This document shows, one piece after another, positions 36,390 through 44,029 of a stretch of 64,000 bases of DNA (positions are counted from its first letter, which is position 1; each line of letters starts with the position of its first letter). The notes under the pieces are model-generated. The model was not told the origin of the DNA, ran no database searches, and saw nothing but the letters and a program-made list of their open reading frames with translations. The position numbers and the translations under genes were made by a program. The DNA lies in the NCBI GenBank assembly GCA_947500035.1, contig CANMQP010000010.1, forward strand, positions 486,632 through 550,631. The letters are read 5' to 3'. Source of the stretch: an uncultured Kiloniellaceae bacterium. GTDB lineage: Bacteria > Pseudomonadota > Alphaproteobacteria > Kiloniellales > Kiloniellaceae.

Positions 36390-36734
36390 ATGATGCACAG
36401 AAGCGAATTGATCAAGGAGTTGAAAGACTGCTTTCCCGAGATCACAAAAGATCTCAATGCGGAGGAGGGCCTTCTAGCTTTCGAGGTCGAAGTCTTCTTG
36501 CGATACACCCAGAATTGCATTGACCGGGCGGATCGCCGAAGCGTCGAAGCCTGTTTCGAAATTGCGCGTAAGTACTACGTCAACGGCAATGCCAGGATGC
36601 GGGACGCCATTGACACCTGCTTCGTCGAATCACTTAACTTCAGGGACTCAAGGAAAATCTCGCGGGACTGGGCCTGGGATTGCTTCCCGGATGTCCTCAA
36701 GGAGCTCTACACGCGCTTTCACAGTCGCCTCTGA
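36390..36734 (+). CDS. Conserved small protein, possibly DUF7674-like
   Basis: 114 or 113 residues from ATG codons at 36390 and 36393; the longest frame starts at 36354. It is soluble and mostly helical with three cysteines and many aromatic residues (VEVFLRYTQNCIDRADRRSVEACFEIARKYYVNGNARMRDAIDTCFVESLNF). This spacing of YTQ, CFxxA, YxxGN and ESL resembles small proteins grouped as DUF7674, but I hold that loosely. There is no signal peptide. The flanks are unrelated genes. Function unknown. Confidence 0.65.
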   Translation: MMHRSELIKELKDCFPEITKDLNAEEGLLAFEVEVFLRYTQNCIDRADRRSVEACFEIARKYYVNGNARMRDAIDTCFVESLNFRDSRKISRDWAWDCFPDVLKELYTRFHSRL

Positions 36735-36796
36735 AACAGCGCGCGCCAGAGGGGCGAAGGTCCCTCGGGCGCATGCTTCAGCACTTTTCCTGACGA

Positions 36797-37084
36797 TCAA
36801 GCTGCGCGGTAGCAGGTGATGATCATATCGGCGCCGTTTTTGCGTTCGGCGATGAGCGCCTGGTAATCATCGGAGGCATGGCAGTCCCGAAGCGCTTCAT
36901 GGCCTGGAAAACGAAAGACTGCGATCGCCTTGTGGGGATTGCTCCCTTCCAGCGCGTCACCGGCGGTGCTTTTGAACAGGAGTTCACCGCCAAAGGAGGC
37001 AATTATCGGCCCCGCTTTCTGGGAGTAGGATGACAAGGCGGCTGGGTCCTTAACGGTAAACTGGGCGACGAAGTAGGCAGTCAT
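36797..37084 (-). CDS. DUF1330 family protein
   Basis: A 95-residue dimeric ferredoxin-like-fold protein of the DUF1330 family. It starts MTAYFVAQFTVKDPAALSSYSQKAGPIIASFGGELL and has the typical AIAVFRFPGHEALRDCHASDDYQALIAERKNGAD segment. The biochemical role of the family is not settled. It diverges from the LysR gene at 37197 and is the natural candidate for its target. Confidence 0.92.
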   Translation of the reverse strand: MTAYFVAQFTVKDPAALSSYSQKAGPIIASFGGELLFKSTAGDALEGSNPHKAIAVFRFPGHEALRDCHASDDYQALIAERKNGADMIITCYRAA

Positions 37085-37178
37085 GGTCTGTTTTCCTTTG
37101 TGAGACGACTTTGAACTCTTCGACTGACAGCTCTAGTCGATGCGAAAAAGCTTTGAAAGATGTATAAAATCATTTGAG

Positions 37179-37196
37179 CTATGCTAATTTGCATAG
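37179..37196. promoter_or_regulatory. LysR-type dyad abutting the regulator start codon
   Basis: CTATGC (37179-37184) and GCATAG (37191-37196) form a perfect dyad with a 6-base spacer. The last base is directly followed by the ATG at 37197. Binding here would block translation start or transcription of the regulator, giving autoregulation of the DUF1330/LysR divergent pair. Confidence 0.5.
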
Positions 37197-38096
37197 ATGG
37201 AAAACTGGGACGATATTCGGATCTTTCTGGCGGTCGCCCGGGGTGGGTCCGGTGCCGCAGGCGCACGCCTCTTGGGTATGGATCAGAGCGGTGTCTCGCG
37301 GCGCATAAATGCGTTCGAGAAAAGGCTCGGGGCGCGGCTCTTTGAGCGTTCAACCTCCGGCTACAGCCTGAATGCGGCCGGCCGGAAGCTCTACGAGACA
37401 GCTTTGCGGATGGAGCAGGATGTCATTGCCCTGAACCGGACGCTGGCCGGGCAGGATCAGCAATTGTCGGGCACGATCCGCGTATCGATCGCCGATACGC
37501 TTTCCAATCACTTGCTACTGCCCGTCACCGCATCTTTTTTGCAGCGATACCCGCAGATAAACCTGCGGATCAAAACAGCCATGAAGACGGCGTATGATGC
37601 AATCGGACCCGATGACGCGAGTGCCGATGTCGTGCTGCGGACTTCTAATACGCCACCCGAGAGCCTGGTCGGCCGCAAGCTTGCGACCGCAGCCTTTGCC
37701 GCCTACGCGTCGCGCGCTTATCTCAAGTCCGAGGATGGCCGCGCTGAGAGACTGCGCTGGATGAATTGGGATGATGGGTCCGATAGCCCCAGTTGGCCTG
37801 ATCTGGCGCCGGAAATTCCGGACCATCTCTGCCGTCTGCGGGTGGATTCCGTGCCCACCTTGCTCGAGGCCGCGCGTCAATCCGTTGGCGCAACGATACT
37901 GCCCTGTTTCATGGGGGACGCTGACCCGGATTTGATGCGCATCCCTCCCGGTGAGATTGTCAGCCGGCGGGACTTCTGGCTGCTGACACACAGAGATTTG
38001 CGCTACAGCGCGCGGATACGCGCTTTTCTGGATCATTTGGTGGAGGGGTTCCGGCCGTTTCGGGATCTTATCGAGGGCCGACAAGTAAGGAAATGA
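37197..38096 (+). CDS. LysR-family transcriptional regulator, divergent from DUF1330 gene
   Basis: A 299-residue LysR-type regulator. The winged helix is residues 4-62 (WDDIRIFLAVARGGSGAAGARLLGMDQSGVSRRINAFEKRLGARLFERS) and the effector domain follows. It begins MENWDDIRIFL, a start seen in the subgroup that lacks a long N-terminal lead. It likely controls the DUF1330 gene across the 112-base divergent gap. Effector unknown. Confidence 0.9.
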   Translation: MENWDDIRIFLAVARGGSGAAGARLLGMDQSGVSRRINAFEKRLGARLFERSTSGYSLNAAGRKLYETALRMEQDVIALNRTLAGQDQQLSGTIRVSIADTLSNHLLLPVTASFLQRYPQINLRIKTAMKTAYDAIGPDDASADVVLRTSNTPPESLVGRKLATAAFAAYASRAYLKSEDGRAERLRWMNWDDGSDSPSWPDLAPEIPDHLCRLRVDSVPTLLEAARQSVGATILPCFMGDADPDLMRIPPGEIVSRRDFWLLTHRDLRYSARIRAFLDHLVEGFRPFRDLIEGRQVRK

Positions 38097-38225
38097 ATTG
38101 GCCAGGCCGCTGGCGGCTCCACCATCTTTGTTGCGAACAGACGCCCGGGCATTGCAGTTTGTGAAGTTGGAACCCACTCTCTAATGACGCCTTTCGCAGA
38201 AAGTCGATGCGGTCTCTGGTCAGAG

Positions 38226-38245
38226 AACCTAACGTCTGTTAGGTT
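38226..38245. promoter_or_regulatory. 20-base TetR-type operator upstream of the thiolase operon
   Basis: AACCTAAC (38226-38233) and GTTAGGTT (38238-38245) form a perfect dyad with a 4-base centre, 52 bases before the thiolase ATG. The form is like operators of TetR repressors of fatty-acid and acyl-CoA breakdown genes. No TetR gene adjoins it, so the repressor must be encoded elsewhere. As RNA it could also be a terminator hairpin for the LysR gene, but the trailing T-run is short (TTTT at 38243-38246). Confidence 0.55.
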
Positions 38246-38297
38246 TTGGCCAAATTGAACTCAGCGCAAGTCTTGCCGCTTGGAGATGGAGGAAAGT

Positions 38298-39464
38298 ATG
38301 ACAGCCTGTATCGTCGGTTGGAGCCACACCGCCTTTGGAAAGCACGAGGAGGATGATGTCGAATCCCTGATCGCTCAGGTGGCGGTTCAGGCGCTTGAGG
38401 ACGCTGGGCTTGGTCCCGATGACGTCGACGAGATCCTGGTTGGTCATTTCAACGAAGGCTTTTCGCAGCAGGCGTTCCCATCGTCGCTCGTTTTGCAGAC
38501 CGACGAGCGTTTCCGTTTCAAGCCGGCTACCCGGATTGAGAATGCCTGCGCGACCGGTTCGGCAGCGATCCATCAGGGCATTAAATCGATCGATGCAAAG
38601 CATGCCCGGGTCGTCCTGGTTGTCGGAGTTGAGAAGATGACAGCGCTTGCCGGGCGCGAAATCGGCAACACGCTGCTCAAGGCTTCCTATCTGAAGGAGG
38701 ACGGCGAGATCGAAGGGGGCTTTGCAGGTGTCTTCGGCTTGATTGCCCAGAAGTATTTTCAAAAGTATGGCGACCAGTCCGATGCGCTGGCGGGGATTGC
38801 CGCCAAGAATCACAAGAACGGCGCCGTGAATCCCTGGGCGCAGATGCGCAAGGATCTCGGATACGATTTCTGCCGCAACGTCTCGGAGAAAAATCCGATC
38901 GTTGCAGGGCCGCTCAAGCGCACCGACTGTTCGCTGGTCTCCGATGGAGCGGCTGCGCTGGTTCTGACCGACGTCGAGACGGCGCTCACGATGAAAAAGG
39001 CAGTGGTTTTCCGGTCCGCGGTTCAGGTCAACGACTTCCTGCCTTTGAGCAAACGTGACATCACCCTGTTCGAGGGCTGTAAAACCGCGTGGCAGAGATC
39101 CTTCGACAAGGCCAAGGTCTCTCTGGACGATCTCTCGCTGGTCGAGACCCACGACTGCTTCACCATCGCCGAGTTGATCGAATATGAGGCCATGGGCCTG
39201 ACACCTGAAGGGCAGGGCGCCCGGGCGATTGCCGAGGGTTGGGTGCACAAAGACGGCAAGCTGCCGGTCAATGCGTCGGGCGGCCTGAAGAGTAAAGGCC
39301 ATCCCATCGGTGCAACCGGTGTTTCGATGCATGTGCTCTCGGCCATGCAACTGACCAACAGCGCTGGCGATATCCAGGTCAAGGACGCTCAGATGGCCGG
39401 GGTTTTCAACATGGGTGGCGCAGCGGTTGCCAACTACGTCTCGATCCTAGAACCTCTCCGTTAA
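38298..39464 (+). CDS. Thiolase-family acyl-CoA acetyltransferase (SCP-x-like)
   Basis: A 388-residue thiolase. The ATG at 38298 has a perfect GGAGG site 8 bases upstream. The acylated cysteine lies in RIENACATGSAAIHQGIKSI near residue 88. The general-base region is ETHDCFTIAELIEYEAMGL and the second histidine is in KGHPIGATGVSMHVLSAMQL. This layout is that of SCP2/SCP-x thiolases, which cleave branched or bulky beta-ketoacyl-CoA, rather than of biosynthetic acetyl-CoA acetyltransferase. It heads an operon with an acyl-CoA ligase and two PCC-domain proteins; the substrate is unknown. Confidence 0.9.
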   Translation: MTACIVGWSHTAFGKHEEDDVESLIAQVAVQALEDAGLGPDDVDEILVGHFNEGFSQQAFPSSLVLQTDERFRFKPATRIENACATGSAAIHQGIKSIDAKHARVVLVVGVEKMTALAGREIGNTLLKASYLKEDGEIEGGFAGVFGLIAQKYFQKYGDQSDALAGIAAKNHKNGAVNPWAQMRKDLGYDFCRNVSEKNPIVAGPLKRTDCSLVSDGAAALVLTDVETALTMKKAVVFRSAVQVNDFLPLSKRDITLFEGCKTAWQRSFDKAKVSLDDLSLVETHDCFTIAELIEYEAMGLTPEGQGARAIAEGWVHKDGKLPVNASGGLKSKGHPIGATGVSMHVLSAMQLTNSAGDIQVKDAQMAGVFNMGGAAVANYVSILEPLR

Positions 39465-39468
39465 CAGA

Positions 39469-39489
39469 AGCGCCGCAAGAAGCGGCGCT
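39469..39489 (+). other. Intercistronic hairpin between thiolase and ligase genes
   Basis: AGCGCCGC (39469-39476) pairs perfectly with GCGGCGCT (39482-39489) around a 5-base loop, 5 bases past the thiolase stop and about 10 bases before the ligase ribosome site. No T-run follows, so it is more likely an mRNA-stabilising or partial-termination structure than a true terminator. Confidence 0.55.
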
Positions 39490-39509
39490 GCGGCGATGCA
39501 GGGGGAGAC

Positions 39510-41117
39510 GTGAGGCAGAGCAGTTCAGTCATGAACCTGGGGCACCTTATGACCCAGGCGGCACAGCGTTATGGCGAGCGAACGGCACTGGTCTGGGGTC
39601 GGGATTCCTGGACGTGGAGCGAGTTGAATGGCCGGATCGATGCCCTTGCGGCAGGGTTGAGTGCGCGCGGTATCGGCAAGGGGGACGCGATCCTTGTGCT
39701 CTCCCGCAATTCGAACCAGATGTTCGAATCCATGTGGGCGACCTTCAAGCTCGGCGCGGTCTGGGTGCCTTGCAACTTCAGACTGACACCGCCGGAGGTT
39801 GCCTATCTCGGTGTGGCCAGCGGTGCCAAAGCCATGCTCTATGAGGACATCTTTGCCGGGCATGTGGATGCCGTGCGCGCCGAGGCGTCCAACCTCGAAC
39901 AGGTGATCTGCGTCGGTTCCGCAGGTGATGGCGAGACCGGATATGAGGACATTGTTTCGGAGCATGGCGGCGCGTGCTTTTCTGAAGCTCTCGTCGAGCA
40001 CGACGATCCCTGCTGGTATTTCTTCACATCCGGTACGACGGGGCGCTCCAAGGCGGCGGTCCTGACCCACGGCCAGATGTGTTTTGTCGTCAATAACTAT
40101 CTGGCCGATCAAATGCCGGGACTGGGGCCGGACGATGCGTCGCTGATTGTCGCGCCGCTCTCGCATGGGGCGGGGGTCCATGCCATGCCACAGGTGGTCC
40201 GTGGCGCCAAATCTGTCATGCTGCCGGGCAGCAGCTTTGACGAGGAGGCCGTCTGGCGCCTGATCGAAGAGCATGCCGTCGCCAACATGTTTACGGTGCC
40301 GACGATCCTGACACGCATGGTGCGCCATCCATCCGTCGACCGCTACGATCACTCCACCTTGCGGCACGTTATCTATGCCGGCGCGCCGATGTACCGGGAA
40401 GACCAGGTCGCGGCGCTCAAAAAAATCGGCAAGGTCATCGTTCAGTACTACGGCCTGGGTGAGGTGACGGGCAGTATCACCTATCTGCCGGCCGAAGCGC
40501 ATTCCATCGTTGATGAAGAGATGCCGGTGGGCAGTTGCGGTTTCGCCCGCAGCGGTATGGAGATTGCGATCCGGGATCCTGAGGGCGCAATTCTGCCGGC
40601 CGACACGCGCGGCGAGATCTGCGTCCGTGGTCCCGCGGTGTTCGCGGGCTATCTCAATAACCCCGAAGCCAACGCGAAGGTCTTCAAAGACGGCTGGTTC
40701 CACACCGGCGATCTGGGATATCTTGATGACCGCGGTTTTCTCTATCTGACCGGCCGGGCGTCGGACATGTATATTTCCGGCGGTTCGAACGTCTATCCGC
40801 GCGAGGCCGAAGAGGTTCTTCTAACCCACCCGGGTGTGGAAGAGGTCGCGGTGCTGGGCGTGCCCGATCCCAAGTGGGGCGAAGCCGGGGTGGCTGTGGT
40901 CGTCAGGTCTTCCAGAGAAGAGGGCGGCAGTCTTTCGAAGGAAGAATTGCTTGGTCATCTTGAAGGGAGGCTTTCTCGCTATAAATTCCCTCAGATCTTT
41001 GTGTTCTGGGACGAACTTCCCAAGTCGGGATATGGCAAGGTTCCAAAGCACCTGATTCGCGACGAACTCTATGCGCGCGGTGATCTGGTGAAGGACGACG
41101 GTGGTGCGCGAAAATGA
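39510..41117 (+). CDS. AMP-forming acyl-CoA synthetase / ligase
   Basis: A 535-residue adenylate-forming enzyme that activates an organic acid to its CoA thioester. Motifs in order: the AMP loop YFFTSGTTGRSKAAVLTH near residue 170, YYGLGEVTG near residue 313, the hinge YLTGRASDMYISGGSNVYPREAEEVL near residue 412, and the C-terminal catalytic lysine region LPKSGYGKVPKHLIR. The GTG at 39510 follows a GGGGGAG site closely; the ATG at 39531 is the alternative start. Its stop overlaps the next gene's ATG. With the thiolase it implies use of an unidentified carboxylic acid through CoA intermediates. Confidence 0.92.
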   Translation: MRQSSSVMNLGHLMTQAAQRYGERTALVWGRDSWTWSELNGRIDALAAGLSARGIGKGDAILVLSRNSNQMFESMWATFKLGAVWVPCNFRLTPPEVAYLGVASGAKAMLYEDIFAGHVDAVRAEASNLEQVICVGSAGDGETGYEDIVSEHGGACFSEALVEHDDPCWYFFTSGTTGRSKAAVLTHGQMCFVVNNYLADQMPGLGPDDASLIVAPLSHGAGVHAMPQVVRGAKSVMLPGSSFDEEAVWRLIEEHAVANMFTVPTILTRMVRHPSVDRYDHSTLRHVIYAGAPMYREDQVAALKKIGKVIVQYYGLGEVTGSITYLPAEAHSIVDEEMPVGSCGFARSGMEIAIRDPEGAILPADTRGEICVRGPAVFAGYLNNPEANAKVFKDGWFHTGDLGYLDDRGFLYLTGRASDMYISGGSNVYPREAEEVLLTHPGVEEVAVLGVPDPKWGEAGVAVVVRSSREEGGSLSKEELLGHLEGRLSRYKFPQIFVFWDELPKSGYGKVPKHLIRDELYARGDLVKDDGGARK

Positions 41118-41671
41118 CCAGGTTTTCAACAGAGGGTAGGAGCCAAAATCAACGCCGCCGGATTGAACAACCAGGTGCACCACTCTCGCCGCGGCGCATT
41201 TGCGTCCGGACCGAGACCGGTCCGGAATTGCGTTTGAAGCTTGATGCAGGAGCGGATCTGCTTCCTGAGTTGGCGCGGGTACTCTCGGCGCAAGGTCTCA
41301 GGAGCGCGGCCCTTCAGGCGCTTTCCGGTCATTTCGATAAAATAAGCTACTTTACCGGCATGGTCGACGAGACCGGCGCGCGGGTTGCGACCTATGGCGC
41401 CGCGCGCATGTTGCAGGGGCCCGTTCTTCTGCTCGGAGCCAATGCGATTTTTGGGATCGGCGAAGAGGGTGCGCCACTGGTTCATTGTCACGCGGTTCTG
41501 GCAGATGCTCAGGGTCGGGTTCATGGCGGACATTTGCCGCTGGAGGGCTGTATTCTGGGCTCTCAAGGCGCGGTGATCATGGCGACGCCGCTGGAAGATG
41601 CGGGCTTTGAAGTCGCCTATGACAGTGAGACCAACTACAGCCTGTTTCATCCAACCGTCATGTCGGTTTGA
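41114..41671 (+). CDS. PCC/DUF296 domain protein, first copy
   Basis: A 185-residue protein whose ATG overlaps the ligase stop (ATGA), indicating coupling. After a basic, disordered 30-residue leader it has a PCC (plants and prokaryotes conserved, DUF296) fold. It carries FDKISYFTGMVDETGARVATYG and the core VHCHAVLADAQGRVHGGHLPLEGCI, whose histidines could bind metal. Stand-alone bacterial PCC proteins have no established reaction. Its place in a ligase/thiolase operon suggests a role in handling a CoA ester or carbonyl compound, an inference only. Confidence 0.85.
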   Translation: MTRFSTEGRSQNQRRRIEQPGAPLSPRRICVRTETGPELRLKLDAGADLLPELARVLSAQGLRSAALQALSGHFDKISYFTGMVDETGARVATYGAARMLQGPVLLLGANAIFGIGEEGAPLVHCHAVLADAQGRVHGGHLPLEGCILGSQGAVIMATPLEDAGFEVAYDSETNYSLFHPTVMSV

Positions 41672-41687
41672 AGGCAAGGAGAGGACG

Positions 41688-42116
41688 TTGAGCGCAACCA
41701 GGATCGAACGTGGGAGCTTTGGCCGATCCGCAGTTATCCGTCTGCGGCCCAATGAAGATCTGGTCGAGGGTGTCGAACAGGCCTGCCTCGAGAATGGGAT
41801 CAGCCATGCCGTCGTGCGCTCAGCGGTTGGAAGTCTGGTTGACGCGGTCCTTGAGTATGGAGTGAGGCCGCAGGGTGCGCAGGGCGATGAAAACACCATT
41901 GTCGAGAAGGGGCCTGGTGTCGAAATTCTGACCCTGACCGGTGAGTTGGCACCCGGCGAAGACGGCCGCCCGAAAGCGGAACTCCGGGGAACGATCTCGA
42001 CGCCGGATGCGCGCGTGTTGGGCGGCAGATTCCTGCCTGGCCGGAATTCGATTTGCATCACTCTGGAACTGGTTATTCAGGAATGGCTGCCAGAAACGGC
42101 TACCTTGCAACCGTAA
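41688..42116 (+). CDS. PCC/DUF296 domain protein, second copy
   Basis: A 142-residue protein. The open frame begins at 41598 inside the previous gene, but the TTG at 41688 has an AAGGAGAGG site just upstream, so I take it as the start (reading LSATRIERGSFGRS). The single PCC domain has EDLVEGVEQACLENGISHAVVRSAVGSLVDAVLEYG and an acidic middle (VEILTLTGELAPGEDGRPKAELRGTIS). It differs clearly from the first copy: the central H-C-H core is not kept. The two may form a heteromer. Confidence 0.8.
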   Translation: MSATRIERGSFGRSAVIRLRPNEDLVEGVEQACLENGISHAVVRSAVGSLVDAVLEYGVRPQGAQGDENTIVEKGPGVEILTLTGELAPGEDGRPKAELRGTISTPDARVLGGRFLPGRNSICITLELVIQEWLPETATLQP

Positions 42117-42416
42117 GAAATATGTATACTTACGGATGAATTTACGCCAAAACCAACCGTCAGGTGAAAAGCTAATCAAAAATTAACCATCGATGTTGTT
42201 GATTTGTTGGGTTATTAATTCGTCTGTCTGTGGTTATCACAGGTAGAGCAGCCGTATATTTATGGTAGAAATCCGTTTTGTATGGTTCGAGTGAGATCAA
42301 TAGAGCATTAACAATACCTTTAGGCTGTTTCGTGTACGTTTCTCGAGTGCTTTCGGGTCCTCATCGTCGGGGCATCCAGTGGAGGCGGGGGTGTATCTGA
42401 TGCGGGTGACTGCTTG
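42117..42416. other. Upstream region of the sensor-kinase operon
   Basis: About 300 bases, AT-rich up to 42320. No clear promoter pair is recognised. At 42400-42417 a five-codon frame (ATG CGG GTG ACT GCT TGA) with a G-rich ribosome site (42381-42393) ends in TGATG over the kinase start, so ribosomes could be handed on to it by coupling. Confidence 0.45.
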
Positions 42417-44015
42417 ATGTCGATTATCGTCGTCATAGATGACCGAGTTACCAACCGCCGGGTTCTGGAGAAACTGGCGAGCTCGATTGGTGACAACGTC
42501 ACGGTGAAGGCTTTTGCCGAGCCGCAGGCCGCGCTTGAGTGGTCCAAAAGCAATGTCCCGGATCTGGTCGTAACCGACTTTAAGATGCCGAAGATGGACG
42601 GTGCCGAATTTATCCGCCGGTTCCGTGAACTGCCGCCCTGCATCGACGTGCCGGTCATGGTCGTGACGGCCTACGAAGATCAGGCCTTTCGCTACGCGGC
42701 TTTGGAATCAGGGGCCACCGACTTTCTGCTCAGCCCCGTCGATCATCACGAGTTCCGCGCCCGATCCCGTAATTTGCTGAGCCTGCGCGAACATCAGAAA
42801 CTCCTGAACGAGCGCGCGGTCAGCCTCGAACACCGCTACGAGACCGACAAGAGCCAGCTGGAACGGGCCTTAACCGAGAGTCACGAACGTCTTCTGCTGG
42901 TGATTGACGCGGTCCCGGCTATGATCTCGGCAACGACCGCCGGTGCACGCTACGCCTTTATGAACAATTATCAGGCGCAGCTGTTCGGCGTGATTCCCGA
43001 CGAAGCCGTTGGCCGTACGGCGGTGGAGCTTCTGAACAACGATTACGCCCAGAATTCACTCACTTTGGATGAGCGCGCTTTCGCAACCGGTGAAGCGCCG
43101 CCTTTGTTTGAAGAAGAATTCGTCACCGTCAACAACGTCAAACGCATCTTCCTGACCTCCAAGTCGCTGGTCCGGGATTCGAGCGGACAGGTCACCAACA
43201 TAGTGACCGTTTCGTTTGATATCACGGAACGCAAAGCCGCAGAGCAGCAACTCATTCAAGCGAAGGAATTGGCCGAAGTCGCGAACCGGAGCAAGACGGA
43301 ATTCCTCGCGAATATGAGCCACGAGCTGCGCACTCCCTTGAACGCCATTATCGGCTATGCCCAGGTGATCGGGACCGAGTTGCTCGGGCCGATCGGCAAC
43401 GAGAAGTACGGTGACTATGCCCGCAATATTGAAGAGAGCGGTAGCCTGCTATTACATATCATCAAGGATATCCTCGATGTTTCGATGATTGAGGCAGGAA
43501 CGATCGAGCTTCATGAGGAGGCCGTCGACCTGGCGGTCCTGGTGGATGACGTTCTGCGTCTTGCCGAGGAACGCGCCGCTGCCGCGCAGATCGTTGTTCG
43601 TACGAACATCGAATCGGGTGTTCCGCTTTTGATGGTTGATCCCGTCAAGGTGAAGCAGATCCTGCTCAATCTTTTGGTGAATGCGCTCAAGTTCACGCTT
43701 AAAGCGGGTGAAGTTTCCGTTTCTGTCAGCAGAAGCAATGACGGTGTTGAGATCGCTGTTACCGACAATGGGGTCGGTATGACTGAAGAGGAAATCAAGA
43801 TTGCCGTCACGCGGTTTGGGCGGTTGAGAAATTCCGAGACCCAGGCCGTTCCGGGGACGGGCCTTGGACTTCCGCTTTCGATTGATTTGACCGAACTGCA
43901 TGGTGGGAAGCTACAGATCAAGAGTGACAAGGGTGTCGGCACCACCATCGTCGTCCTGTTCCCACATGACAGAATCCTGCAGGAGCCGCCCGACGAGCTG
44001 AGCGTTGGCGGCTGA
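42417..44015 (+). CDS. Receiver-PAS-histidine kinase
   Basis: A 532-residue signalling protein with no membrane segment. Residues 1-120 are a receiver domain with phospho-acceptor Asp54 (VVTDFKMPKMDG). A short coiled coil (about 125-155) and a PAS domain (about 160-275, FDITERKAAEQQ at its end) follow. Next are HisKA with phospho-His302 (NMSHELRTPLNAIIGYAQVI) and HATPase with DNGVGMTEEEIK and GTGLGLPLSI. The ATG at 42417 sits in a TGATG overlap with a tiny upstream frame. It is encoded 14 bases before the RpfC-like kinase and could receive phosphate from that protein's Hpt domain. It takes the place that RpfG holds in Xanthomonas. Confidence 0.9.
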   Translation: MSIIVVIDDRVTNRRVLEKLASSIGDNVTVKAFAEPQAALEWSKSNVPDLVVTDFKMPKMDGAEFIRRFRELPPCIDVPVMVVTAYEDQAFRYAALESGATDFLLSPVDHHEFRARSRNLLSLREHQKLLNERAVSLEHRYETDKSQLERALTESHERLLLVIDAVPAMISATTAGARYAFMNNYQAQLFGVIPDEAVGRTAVELLNNDYAQNSLTLDERAFATGEAPPLFEEEFVTVNNVKRIFLTSKSLVRDSSGQVTNIVTVSFDITERKAAEQQLIQAKELAEVANRSKTEFLANMSHELRTPLNAIIGYAQVIGTELLGPIGNEKYGDYARNIEESGSLLLHIIKDILDVSMIEAGTIELHEEAVDLAVLVDDVLRLAEERAAAAQIVVRTNIESGVPLLMVDPVKVKQILLNLLVNALKFTLKAGEVSVSVSRSNDGVEIAVTDNGVGMTEEEIKIAVTRFGRLRNSETQAVPGTGLGLPLSIDLTELHGGKLQIKSDKGVGTTIVVLFPHDRILQEPPDELSVGG

Positions 44016-44029
44016 AAAAAGTCCACTCG

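Noticed and set aside
39525..40703. 392-codon minus-strand frame
   Set aside because: Antisense of the acyl-CoA ligase; the plus-strand product has all adenylation motifs.
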